From contig JAFTON010000098.1 of the NCBI GenBank assembly GCA_017463765.1, positions 1-55,187 on the forward strand: a DNA stretch of 55,187 bases, given 5' to 3'. Below the pieces are notes generated by a model. It worked only from the letters and a program-made list of their open reading frames with translations. It ran no database searches and was not told where the DNA came from. The translations under genes and the position numbers were made by a program. Source of the stretch: Clostridia bacterium (lineage in GTDB: Bacteria; Bacillota; Clostridia; Oscillospirales; CAG-272). Shown piece by piece: positions 17,787 to 25,169 of this stretch (position 1 is its first letter; every line of letters begins with the position of its first letter).

Positions 17787-18500
17787 TTATTCTGCAATTA
17801 TTACAGTTCCGTATTTTCCGTCGATCAGTGCGCTCTCAATATCCTCCGGAGAGTTAAGACCGAAGAGTCTGACCGTCATTCCGGTAGACAAACAGAAAGC
17901 AGTTGCTGTGGAGTCGAGTGCCTGAAGATTCTTCGCAAGAACCTCCGACGCCTTTATCTCCTTAATAGGCTTTGCATCAGGATTCTTTCTTGGGTCATCG
18001 TCATATATGTAATCCACGCTCTTCGCCATAAGCAATGCATCGGCACCGATCTCAGCAGCCCTTACGGCGCCGGTGGTATCGGTGGAAAGGAAAGGAATTC
18101 CAAGTCCAGAGCCGAATACAACTATTTTTCCCTGCTCAAGAGCAGCCTTAGCAGCCTGAGCAGAATAAACCTCTGCGAAGGGGTACATAGGAACGGCTGT
18201 CATAACTACAGCCTCAATACCTGCGCGAACAAGTGCATCCTTAAGGCAGATAGCATTCATAACGGTAGCAAGCATCCCCATACGGTCGGCATCTGTGCGA
18301 TCCATATCTCCACCTGCCCTGCCACGCCAGATATTACCTGCTCCAACAACAAGTGCAATCTGATGTCCGTTTTCAGCACACTTCTTCACCGAAGCTGCCA
18401 CACGGTCAACGAAGGTGGGGTCGTATATTTCAAGAACCTTACCCTTTTCATCCTTTACTGCCAGTGCCTCGCCCGACAGCTTAAGTACAACACGATTCAT
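17787..18500 (-). CDS. pyrH: Uridylate kinase PyrH
   Basis: This amino-acid-kinase-fold enzyme phosphorylates UMP to UDP. The 237-aa protein starts with RVVLKLSGEAL. It has VVGAGNIWRG (about residues 51-60), the bacterial UMP kinase block MGMLATVMNAICL and the TTGAVRAAEIGAD region. It is adjacent to frr, as in nearly all bacteria. The usual rpsB-tsf pair is not upstream; transketolase genes are there instead. Confidence 0.96.
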   Translation of the reverse strand: MNRVVLKLSGEALAVKDEKGKVLEIYDPTFVDRVAASVKKCAENGHQIALVVGAGNIWRGRAGGDMDRTDADRMGMLATVMNAICLKDALVRAGIEAVVMTAVPMYPFAEVYSAQAAKAALEQGKIVVFGSGLGIPFLSTDTTGAVRAAEIGADALLMAKSVDYIYDDDPRKNPDAKPIKEIKASEVLAKNLQALDSTATAFCLSTGMTVRLFGLNSPEDIESALIDGKYGTVIIAE

Positions 18501-18527
18501 TTTAACTGTCCTCTCTTTTCTGTCTTA

Positions 18528-19484
18528 TCAATTGCGACCCGACTTCATAGCCACGGCGCGCTTCGCCTTATCGGCAATATTACCTGCAGTAAGTCCGTAA
18601 AGCTCCAGCAGCTCGGGAACCTGTCCACTTCTGCCAAAGCTATCCTCAACTCCCACACGGAGAACCGGGACGGGATATCTCTCACAGACCGACTCGCATA
18701 CTGCTGCACCGAGGCCACCGATTACGCTATGCTCCTCAGCAGTGACAACTGCACCCGTCTTTCTCGCAGACCTCTCAATAAGCTCTGCATCAAGAGGCTT
18801 TATTGTATGAATATTGATAACCTCAGCCGAGATGCCCTCACCGGCTAGTATATCTGCTGCCTCTAGTGCAAGATGAACCATATATCCGTTTGCAATAATG
18901 CTGACGTCACTTCCCTCTCTGTAGGTAACACCCTTACCTATCTCAAACTTATAGTCGGGAATAAGCTCGGGAGTAAGATTCGGAACGGCGTATCTGCCGA
19001 AGCGAAGATAGCAGGGACCTTCATAATTAAGAACTGCTTCAATTGCTGCATATGCCTCGGTAACGTCTGCAGGACAGATCACCGTCATGCCCGGAATTGT
19101 ACGCATAAGCGCAAGATCCTCGCTGCACTGGTGTGTAGCACCGTCCTCGCCAACTGTGATGCTGGCGTGAGTACCAACTATATTTACGTTAAGGTGTGGA
19201 TAGCCGATAGAGTTCCTGATCTGCTCGAACGATCTGCCTGCTGCAAACATAGCAAAGGATGCAGCAAAGACCTTTCTGCCAGTGGAAGCAATTCCTGCTG
19301 CCACGCCCATCATATTTCCCTCTGCTATACCACAGTCGAAAAATCTGTCGGGAAACTTCTTCTTGAACATGCCCGTCTTGGTAGCTGCAGCAAGGTCAGC
19401 ATCAAGCACGAGGAAGTCGTATTTTTCACCAAGCTCAGCAAGTGCTGCGCCGAAGCCCTCTCTGGTTGCCTTCTTTTCTGCCAT
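18528..19484 (-). CDS. Transketolase, C-terminal subunit
   Basis: The Pyr/C-terminal half of a split transketolase. It pairs with the product of the preceding gene to move two-carbon units in the non-oxidative pentose phosphate pathway. The 318-aa form starts at ATG 19484, 8 bases after AAGGGG. A GTG at 19493 would add three residues but is too close to that site. Motifs include CGIAEGNMMGVAAGIA (about 50-65, with the cofactor-activating Glu) and VGEDGATHQCSED (about 113-125). Split transketolases are typical of Clostridia and archaea. A DXS identity is unlikely because DXS is a single chain. Confidence 0.92.
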   Translation of the reverse strand: MAEKKATREGFGAALAELGEKYDFLVLDADLAAATKTGMFKKKFPDRFFDCGIAEGNMMGVAAGIASTGRKVFAASFAMFAAGRSFEQIRNSIGYPHLNVNIVGTHASITVGEDGATHQCSEDLALMRTIPGMTVICPADVTEAYAAIEAVLNYEGPCYLRFGRYAVPNLTPELIPDYKFEIGKGVTYREGSDVSIIANGYMVHLALEAADILAGEGISAEVINIHTIKPLDAELIERSARKTGAVVTAEEHSVIGGLGAAVCESVCERYPVPVLRVGVEDSFGRSGQVPELLELYGLTAGNIADKAKRAVAMKSGRN

Positions 19485-19496
19485 ACTATTCACCCC

Positions 19497-20336
19497 TTAC
19501 TTAAGCGTTTCTGCGATTGCCTCAAGGTCGCTGATTGCAACCTTGTAAAGATCCTCTTTGGGAGCCTGGCCATGCCATTCACAAGCGTTTTCCATATAGG
19601 AAACGCCCTTACCCTTAACCGATTTTGCAATAATAACGGTAGGCTTATCCTCTACTTTTCTCGCCTCGGCAAAGGCAGCCTCTATCTGATTAAAATCATG
19701 AGCATCTATGGTAATAACATGCCAACCGAATGCAAGGAACTTTTCATCATGGGGAGTGGGATTCATAACCTCAGTGATCGGACCGTCGATCTGAAGTCCG
19801 TTAAGGTCTAAAATCGCCACAAGATTATCAAGCTTATAATGTGCAGCAAACATAGCTGCCTCCCAAACCTGACCCTCCTCGCTCTCACCGTCGCCGAGTA
19901 CGGTGTATACCCGGAATGGACTGCCCGAAAGCTTAGATGACAATGCCATACCACAAGCTGCAGATATGCCCTGACCAAGAGAGCCTGTACTCATATCAAC
20001 ACCGGGCACACCCTTCATATCAGGATGTCCCTGCAGATATGATGCAGTCTTACGAAGGGTCTTCAAATCCTCTCGGGGAAAATATCCACGCTCTGCAAGG
20101 GTTGCATAAAGAGCAGGTGCAGTGTGTCCCTTAGAGAGAACAAATCTGTCACGGTTCTCCCCCTTCGGATTCTCGGGGTCGATATTCATCTCCTCAAAGT
20201 AAAGGTATGTCATGATATCGGCAATCGAAAGAGATCCACCGGGATGACCACATTTAGCGTTATAAACAGACTCAATTATGTCTATGCGTATCTGATTTGC
20301 AATACGCTTAAGATTAATCTGCTTTGATTGTTCCAT
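19497..20336 (-). CDS. Transketolase, N-terminal (thiamine diphosphate) subunit
   Basis: The 279-aa PP-domain half of a split transketolase. Visible motifs are CGHPGGSLSIADI (about residues 29-41), SKGHTAPALYA (about 69-79) and the TPP/Mg motif GDGESEEGQVWEAA (about 149-162). It heads the long minus-strand run, and its stop codon is 12 bases before the C-subunit start. A good promoter lies 35-60 bases upstream. Confidence 0.93.
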   Translation of the reverse strand: MEQSKQINLKRIANQIRIDIIESVYNAKCGHPGGSLSIADIMTYLYFEEMNIDPENPKGENRDRFVLSKGHTAPALYATLAERGYFPREDLKTLRKTASYLQGHPDMKGVPGVDMSTGSLGQGISAACGMALSSKLSGSPFRVYTVLGDGESEEGQVWEAAMFAAHYKLDNLVAILDLNGLQIDGPITEVMNPTPHDEKFLAFGWHVITIDAHDFNQIEAAFAEARKVEDKPTVIIAKSVKGKGVSYMENACEWHGQAPKEDLYKVAISDLEAIAETLK

Positions 20337-20368
20337 AAAACACTCCTAATTAATTCTTATCACCCAAT

Positions 20369-20397
20369 ATTTTACTACAAAAAATAATAATTGTCAA
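20369..20397 (-). promoter_or_regulatory. Sigma-A promoter of the transketolase-pyrH-polC run
   Basis: On the minus strand TTGACA (20392-20397) and TAAAAT (20369-20374) are 17 bases apart. It is the only strong promoter I see ahead of this gene run. Confidence 0.7.
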
Positions 20398-20470
20398 TAT
20401 TAATTAATACTTTAATAAATAGATTTTAAAAGAGTTTAACATTGGGTTCATATTTGGGGAAGGGATAATA

Positions 20471-20497
20471 AAAAAGGACGCATTTTCTGCGTCCACT
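20471..20497 (-). terminator. Terminator of the XRE regulator gene
   Basis: GGACGCA (20476-20482) and TGCGTCC (20488-20494) form a 7-bp stem followed on the minus strand by six T. Confidence 0.8.
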
Positions 20498-20505
20498 TTA
20501 CACAA

Positions 20506-20709
20506 TTATTTATCACTCATACCAACGAAGTAATCAGCACTGACACCGTAGAATTTACAAAGCTTTATCATATCATCAATCTTAAGCTCTGCTCTCCCCT
20601 CCTCAATGTGGCTATACCCCTGTTGCGACTTGTTAATGACCTTTCCAACCTCACGCTGCGTTAGGTCTTTGTCCTCGCGTAAATTGCGCATTCTAATTCG
20701 ATAATCCAT
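20506..20709 (-). CDS. XRE-family (Cro/C1-type) DNA-binding regulator
   Basis: The 67-aa protein is essentially one five-helix HTH domain: RMRNLREDKDLTQREVGKVI, then SQQGYSHIEEG as the recognition region, then ELKIDDMIKLCKFYGVSADY. A perfect AGGAGG site precedes the ATG. It is divergent from the MACPF gene and the two share a 135-base promoter region with two 15-bp palindromes. It is therefore most likely the repressor of both, as in other small XRE divergons (inference). It has no ligand or protease domain, so the inducing signal is unknown. It differs from HipB or antitoxin modules in having no toxin gene beside it. Confidence 0.9.
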   Translation of the reverse strand: MDYRIRMRNLREDKDLTQREVGKVINKSQQGYSHIEEGRAELKIDDMIKLCKFYGVSADYFVGMSDK

Positions 20710-20753
20710 GATAAACCTCCTACCATATTAATTATGCGTAAAAAGTGTATCAT

Positions 20754-20768
20754 ACTCACAATTTGAGT
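20754..20768. promoter_or_regulatory. Operator-like palindrome O1 (ACTCACAATTTGAGT)
   Basis: A 15-bp near-palindrome with ACTCA/TGAGT arms. Its centre is 25 bp from that of the second copy. It overlaps the region where a minus-strand promoter for the XRE gene would lie, with TATGAT or CATAAT as possible -10 boxes. Confidence 0.65.
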
Positions 20769-20769
20769 A

Positions 20770-20798
20770 TTGACATTTACTCAATTATTGAGTATAAT
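20770..20798 (+). promoter_or_regulatory. Perfect consensus promoter of the MACPF gene with operator O2 in its spacer
   Basis: TTGACA (20770-20775), a 17-base spacer and TATAAT (20793-20798) match consensus exactly. The perfect palindrome ACTCAATTATTGAGT (20779-20793) fills the spacer and touches the -10 box. A bound repressor would block polymerase, so the gene is predicted silent until derepressed and then strongly expressed. Confidence 0.8.
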
Positions 20799-20844
20799 TA
20801 TCTTATGGCAAAGCCAAAAAAAACAATATGGAGGTTTTTATAAC

Positions 20845-23800
20845 ATGAAAAAAAGAATAATGATTGTTTTTATTATTATCCTTACACTGACTTTTGTCTC
20901 TTGCGATATTATTAAAGATAATCTAACCACTGACGGAACAAAAGGATTACCCGCACCAACAGAATTGCGTGTAGAGGAAGGGTACATTATTTGGAATCCT
21001 GTAGAATTTGCCATTAAATATACAATTTGCATTGACGGAAGAGAGTATTTTTGCGATGAAAACAAATATCCTCTCTCCAACATTAAAGACGGTGAACACA
21101 TCGTAAAAGCGAAAGCAAACGGAGATGGGATAATATACGATACCTCTCCTTTTTCGGAAGAGTTTAAAATAAATATTGTTGAGGGAGCTCTTGCAAATAC
21201 AGGTTTTTATTCACAGTTTGATGAGCTAACAATGCAAGAATCATTTCTCGGTTACGGTTTTGATGTAATAAATTCTTCTGTACTTTATGACAAGGTTGTA
21301 AAAACGTCTTCTCCAATATTCAACACCGATGAGTTGATGAATCTTAGACTATTAAAAGTAGATTCAAAAAGCAGTTCTGTTTCTGAGGTACAAAGCGAAG
21401 AAATTGATTCCTTTATGGAAGAGTGGAATTCCAGTCTAAATGTAAAAGTTTCTTGGGGCAGAAAAAAGATAGGTGGAAGTGTAAAAGTTAACACCGCATT
21501 TTCAGGAGGAAGCTCTACTGCAAAATCGAAATACTTCCACTGTATTACTTTTAATAATCAAAAATTTTACATTGTAATGCAAGGAACGACAGACGAGTAT
21601 AGATCCATGCTTTCTAATGGATTTGAAAAGGATTTATATTCAGATATGTCTCCGGCAGAATTATTCAATAAATATGGAACTCATTTTATTACCAGTGCCA
21701 TTATGGGTGGTAAAATAAACTCCTATTATCTCTACACAAGCGAAAAAGAAACAAGTTTTTACGACATTAGTACCCGTGTATCCACCAGCGTCCGTGCATG
21801 GGCAGCAAAAACAAACGTTTCTGTCAACGGTGGATATAAAACAGAAGCCGAAAGTCAAAGTATATATATAAAAAACACTCTCGAAATTCTCGGTGGAGGA
21901 GATTTTGGCTTTAAAAGCGACGAAGATATTAATAGATACTACGCCGATTGGGAGAAATCATTGAACGATCACCCTTCTTTAATAGGAATCAAAGACTCTG
22001 GATCGCTTTGGCCAATTTGGGATTTGATAGATCCAAGTAAAGATACCCGAAGTGATTATACTTGGATTGATGAAAACGGAGAGGAACGTACCGGGTCACG
22101 AGCACAGCAACTTCAAGGTTATTTTATGAAATACGGTGTTGACAATTACAACATACTTGCGGCAAACGCAGGGATACCGGAGATTATTCAACCAGAATCG
22201 ATAAATAATATACTTGTTAATGGGAAAGAACCTATCAACGGTGTATATGAGGTGTTTGCAGGAGCAAGCAATCGCATTACATTTAGTGTTACACCTGAAA
22301 CCGCTGTTGGATATAGCAAAAATATCAGACTTAGCGCACCTAGCAACTATGCCTCGATAAGCGATGACAATACAGAAATTATTATTGAGTCGTTCACTCC
22401 TGCAAACGAAGTAATTAGTATAGTTGTTTCCGCTGGAGATGTAAAGGAAACAATAAAAGTAAAAGTAATAAAAACATATAACGTTGATTTCGTAACAAGC
22501 TTTGACGATGTAACTGTCGAAAATCCTTATAAGTATCAAGGATTGAACTATGGATACCAGATTATCACCCCACCAACACTTTTAAATATGCCTATTGAAT
22601 ACAATCTCGTAGGCTGGTATAAAGATCCTTATTTCATAGAAGAATTTTTATTTGGAATCGATCCAGTGGTTGACAACATAACCTTGTACGCAAAATGGGA
22701 AATAAAAAGCTCGTCAATTCATTTTGTAACAAATATTTCTACTTATGAAATTGATCCAATTAAAGTAAACTTTGGAGAACAAATACAGTTCAACTTAGAG
22801 CCTTCTTTCGACGGGTATATCTTCAATGGATTCTATTCAGATAAACAATTAACTCAACCATTTGATTTCAACACAGCCATTTATCAAGATACAAGTATTT
22901 ACTTGAAATGGAGTTTCGAAGTATATTCGATATTCTTTAAGGTTGATGGGGAAACCGTATACACAGATACTTATTCAATAAATGATAAAAATGTTTTGCT
23001 TCCCGACGTTCCTGCTAAATTAGGTTATTTTGGTGTATGGGAATCTTTCGAACTAACATCTGGTGATATTATTGTTAATGCAATATATGAAGAAAAAGAA
23101 ACTTATACTGTAATCTTCAAAAACAATGAAAGTATAATAAAAACAGAAACATATAATGCTGATATAGGAATAACGTTGCCTACCTTAATCGATGAAAAAT
23201 ATCCAATGTATAATCATTTTTTAGGCTGGTACGAAAATGATAAGCCGTTTGTAAACGATATAGCCACAAATCCCAGGGATCTTGTTCTTAATGCGCATTG
23301 GAATCTTTGCACGGTTTATACCGATATGGCATCAACAAGTCACAACGTTAATAACCGTGTTATCATTGATTGGCGCAACGAAGTATTTACTGATTTTGAA
23401 GAAGCTACAGGAAGCTCTATAATTACAGTAAACAATACTTCATCCGAACTAATTTTGATTGGCAATCCCGATGTAGTTTATTCTAATCTTGCTATTAACT
23501 TCGCAGATTTTGAAGAAAATCAAGAGTTTACGCTGCGTTTTATTGATTTCAACTTTATAACCAATCAATCAGATGCTATCAAGCCTGTTGACACTGATGA
23601 CGGAATGATTCTTTTTATCGAAGCAACTGGTAAATGCTCAATTGAAACTACTTATGCAGGTGGTAATATTATTACAGGCTTTATCAACACCGTAAACCTA
23701 AGCGGTGACGGCGAGATGATTATTACTGCAGGTGATGGAGCAAACGGGGCAAAAGGATGGACTCCAGGAAAAAGTGATACCGGAAACGGTGGAACAGGAG

Positions 23801-24267
23801 GCACTGGCAACTCAGGAGGAACAGGTATCTCCTGCAATAATGTTGTTTTCGGTTCAAATATTACAATAACCATATATGCAGGAGATGGAGGCCGTGGCGG
23901 AAATGGCGGAAACTCAGTAAATAAATACTGGGGATCTGAAAACGATGGTGGAACCGGTGGTGCCGGTGGCACTGGTGGTATTGCGGTGAAAGCTGTAACC
24001 ATGATTGTTAATGATACTGCAACCGTTTCATTATATGGTGGTAATGGCGGAAACGGCGGCTCTGGAGGATATAGGGATACTAGATTTGGTAATGGTAATC
24101 TTGGATCTGGAGGATCAGGAGGAAATGGTAACACTGCTATTTCCTCAGATACAGAAATAATTGGATCTCCAATTGTCAACAATGGTACATCGGGTTCTTC
24201 TGGTAGTATCGGAGGAAATTGGCACAGTCAAGATGATTATTACAACACATATTATTGGTGGAATTGA
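20845..24267 (+). CDS. MACPF-domain lipoprotein with InlB-type B-repeats and glycine-rich tail
   Basis: A 1140-aa protein. The start at ATG 20845 (after GGAGG) is chosen because it yields a signal peptide with a lipobox-like end (FVSC, Cys about residue 20). A short fibronectin-like region follows. The MACPF pore-forming domain spans about 105-430; its signature YGTHF is at 277-281, followed after exactly six residues by GG at 288-289. About 547-822 holds four copies of the Listeria-Bacteroides (InlB B) repeat, each ending in a W-x-K/A-type motif. The C-terminus (about 960-1130) is dense in GGNGG and GGTGG triplets. MACPF proteins puncture membranes; in Bacteroidales, lipoprotein MACPFs kill rivals. 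Here it may be a toxin or a surface adhesin. The gene is more AT-rich than its neighbours, suggesting transfer. Confidence 0.88.
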   Translation: MKKRIMIVFIIILTLTFVSCDIIKDNLTTDGTKGLPAPTELRVEEGYIIWNPVEFAIKYTICIDGREYFCDENKYPLSNIKDGEHIVKAKANGDGIIYDTSPFSEEFKINIVEGALANTGFYSQFDELTMQESFLGYGFDVINSSVLYDKVVKTSSPIFNTDELMNLRLLKVDSKSSSVSEVQSEEIDSFMEEWNSSLNVKVSWGRKKIGGSVKVNTAFSGGSSTAKSKYFHCITFNNQKFYIVMQGTTDEYRSMLSNGFEKDLYSDMSPAELFNKYGTHFITSAIMGGKINSYYLYTSEKETSFYDISTRVSTSVRAWAAKTNVSVNGGYKTEAESQSIYIKNTLEILGGGDFGFKSDEDINRYYADWEKSLNDHPSLIGIKDSGSLWPIWDLIDPSKDTRSDYTWIDENGEERTGSRAQQLQGYFMKYGVDNYNILAANAGIPEIIQPESINNILVNGKEPINGVYEVFAGASNRITFSVTPETAVGYSKNIRLSAPSNYASISDDNTEIIIESFTPANEVISIVVSAGDVKETIKVKVIKTYNVDFVTSFDDVTVENPYKYQGLNYGYQIITPPTLLNMPIEYNLVGWYKDPYFIEEFLFGIDPVVDNITLYAKWEIKSSSIHFVTNISTYEIDPIKVNFGEQIQFNLEPSFDGYIFNGFYSDKQLTQPFDFNTAIYQDTSIYLKWSFEVYSIFFKVDGETVYTDTYSINDKNVLLPDVPAKLGYFGVWESFELTSGDIIVNAIYEEKETYTVIFKNNESIIKTETYNADIGITLPTLIDEKYPMYNHFLGWYENDKPFVNDIATNPRDLVLNAHWNLCTVYTDMASTSHNVNNRVIIDWRNEVFTDFEEATGSSIITVNNTSSELILIGNPDVVYSNLAINFADFEENQEFTLRFIDFNFITNQSDAIKPVDTDDGMILFIEATGKCSIETTYAGGNIITGFINTVNLSGDGEMIITAGDGANGAKGWTPGKSDTGNGGTGGTGNSGGTGISCNNVVFGSNITITIYAGDGGRGGNGGNSVNKYWGSENDGGTGGAGGTGGIAVKAVTMIVNDTATVSLYGGNGGNGGSGGYRDTRFGNGNLGSGGSGGNGNTAISSDTEIIGSPIVNNGTSGSSGSIGGNWHSQDDYYNTYYWWN

Positions 24268-24301
24268 TGTAACCATTAAACTACTATAAAATATAAAAAA
24301 A

Positions 24302-24349
24302 GCTCACTATGAAACGGCTGTTTAAGTTCGCTTCATAGTGAGCCTTTTT
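24302..24349. terminator. Bidirectional terminator between the MACPF and SLOG genes
   Basis: GCTCACTATGAA (24302-24313) and TTCATAGTGAGC (24332-24343) form a 12-bp stem, followed by TTTTT on the plus strand. The stem contains the last codons and stop of the convergent SLOG gene. Confidence 0.85.
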
Positions 24350-24815
24350 CAAGTTTGGGGTATAGGTTGTAGGTTTCTTTGCCGAGGGTGGTGGCGATGC
24401 GAAGGGTTTGGGAGGAGCCGCTGCGGGCGTGGCCGACGTAACCGATCATGATGTCACACTGCTCTGCCATCGCCTGATTGCGACGTTTCATGCAGTTTTT
24501 GTCATAGACTTCGGATATGTACGTTACCTCGTCGGCAGAGGCGAGGACGTAGTCGTAAGAATCACGCTGGCGAGCCGTCCAGGAGGCGTCCTGGTCAAGA
24601 CAAGGCAGGAAAAGAATAAGCGAGACGTCGGGATGGCTTAAGCGAAAGCGAATAACCTCTCTCGCTGCCTCGGTATCAAAGCCGATAGCACCACCGGTAA
24701 TAAATCTTCGACAGCCTTTATTATAAGCGTAGCCTATGGCTCTCTGAAGAAGGTTCGACAGCTCTGCCTTATGCCCATATTTAATATTTCTATGTCCCGT
24801 AAAAGCGCAGGTCAT
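24333..24815 (-). CDS. SLOG-family (DUF1273/YpsA-like) protein
   Basis: A 160-aa Rossmann-like protein with the SLOG nucleotide-binding signatures TGHRNI at the start and TGGAIGFDTEAA (about residues 40-51). RRNQAMAEQCDIMIGY (about 110-125) is typical of the DprA/LOG/YpsA superfamily. GGGAGG precedes the ATG. Relatives are thought to bind nucleotides or nucleotide-derived signals, and no activity can be assigned. It is convergent with the MACPF gene and shares only a terminator with it, so a functional link is not implied. Confidence 0.85.
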   Translation of the reverse strand: MTCAFTGHRNIKYGHKAELSNLLQRAIGYAYNKGCRRFITGGAIGFDTEAAREVIRFRLSHPDVSLILFLPCLDQDASWTARQRDSYDYVLASADEVTYISEVYDKNCMKRRNQAMAEQCDIMIGYVGHARSGSSQTLRIATTLGKETYNLYPKLEKGSL

Positions 24816-24915
24816 ATTCTACCTCCCATCGTGTTTCGTTATAAAAATATTTTAGCAGTTTCGTATAAAAAAGTCAAGGAAAACATAGTTAAAACAAACA
24901 TTTTAGTAAAAAGAC

Positions 24916-24944
24916 TTGACTTTTACAGGATAATATGTTATTAT
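24916..24944 (+). promoter_or_regulatory. Promoter of the leader ORF-CorC transcript
   Basis: TTGACT (24916-24921), 17 bases, TATTAT (24939-24944). It predicts a leader RNA of about 215 bases before the transporter gene. Confidence 0.6.
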
Positions 24945-24988
24945 AATTAGCGTATAATGCCTTAGGGCAATTTTATTTTGGAGGAAAT

Positions 24989-25051
24989 ATGGACGACGGA
25001 GACGGGTACGATTGTTTCAGTACCGTAAAATACGTTTATATTCAGGCTTAG
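24989..25051 (+). CDS. Acidic 20-residue leader peptide upstream of corC-like gene
   Basis: A short ORF starting ATG-GAC-GAC behind a strong TTGGAGG ribosome binding site (24978-24984). Its product starts MDDGDGYD and ends YVYIQA. Four of the first eight residues are Asp. The TAG stop (25049-25051) lies inside the 5' arm of the following terminator stem, the geometry of a translation-coupled attenuator. Bases 25005-25008 and 25020-25023 could also pair as an earlier small hairpin. Acidic N-termini can destabilise ribosomes at low magnesium (known from MgtL-type leaders), so magnesium sensing is a plausible inference. It is too short for standard gene callers. Confidence 0.55.
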   Translation: MDDGDGYDCFSTVKYVYIQA

Positions 25052-25088
25052 CCGCGCTTTTTTCAGGGGTACGGTTATGCCTTTTTTT
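25045..25088 (+). terminator. Leader terminator (attenuator) ahead of the CorC-like gene
   Basis: GGCTTAGCCG (25045-25054) pairs with CGGTTATGCC (25072-25081), ten positions with one mismatch and one G-U pair, followed immediately by seven T. The leader ORF stop codon lies within the 5' arm, so a terminating ribosome would cover it. Confidence 0.7.
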
Positions 25089-25169
25089 GCTGTTTTTTCC
25101 AAAGTAAATATTCATTTTTTCATACTGAAAAATCTTTTTTGAAAGGTAGAGTTTAAAAGAAAACAAATC

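Noticed and set aside
20506-20709. XRE gene as the antitoxin of a toxin-antitoxin pair
   Set aside because: No HipA, RelE or similar toxin gene is adjacent. The facing gene encodes a secreted MACPF protein, and the operators fit simple repression.
23652-24182. A Pro-rich 176-aa frame on the minus strand
   Set aside because: It is the mirror of the GGN-rich tail of the MACPF protein (Gly codons read backwards give Pro). No start signals support it.
20506-24815. XRE, MACPF and SLOG genes as one defence system
   Set aside because: The SLOG gene is convergent, shares only a terminator with the MACPF gene, and its base composition is like the rest of the genome. There is no evidence of joint function.
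24951-25169. Known magnesium or manganese riboswitch (M-box or yybP-ykoY) upstream of the CorC-like gene
   Set aside because: The leader is too short for an M-box and I could not find the yybP-ykoY conserved loops; the ORF-plus-terminator layout fits better.
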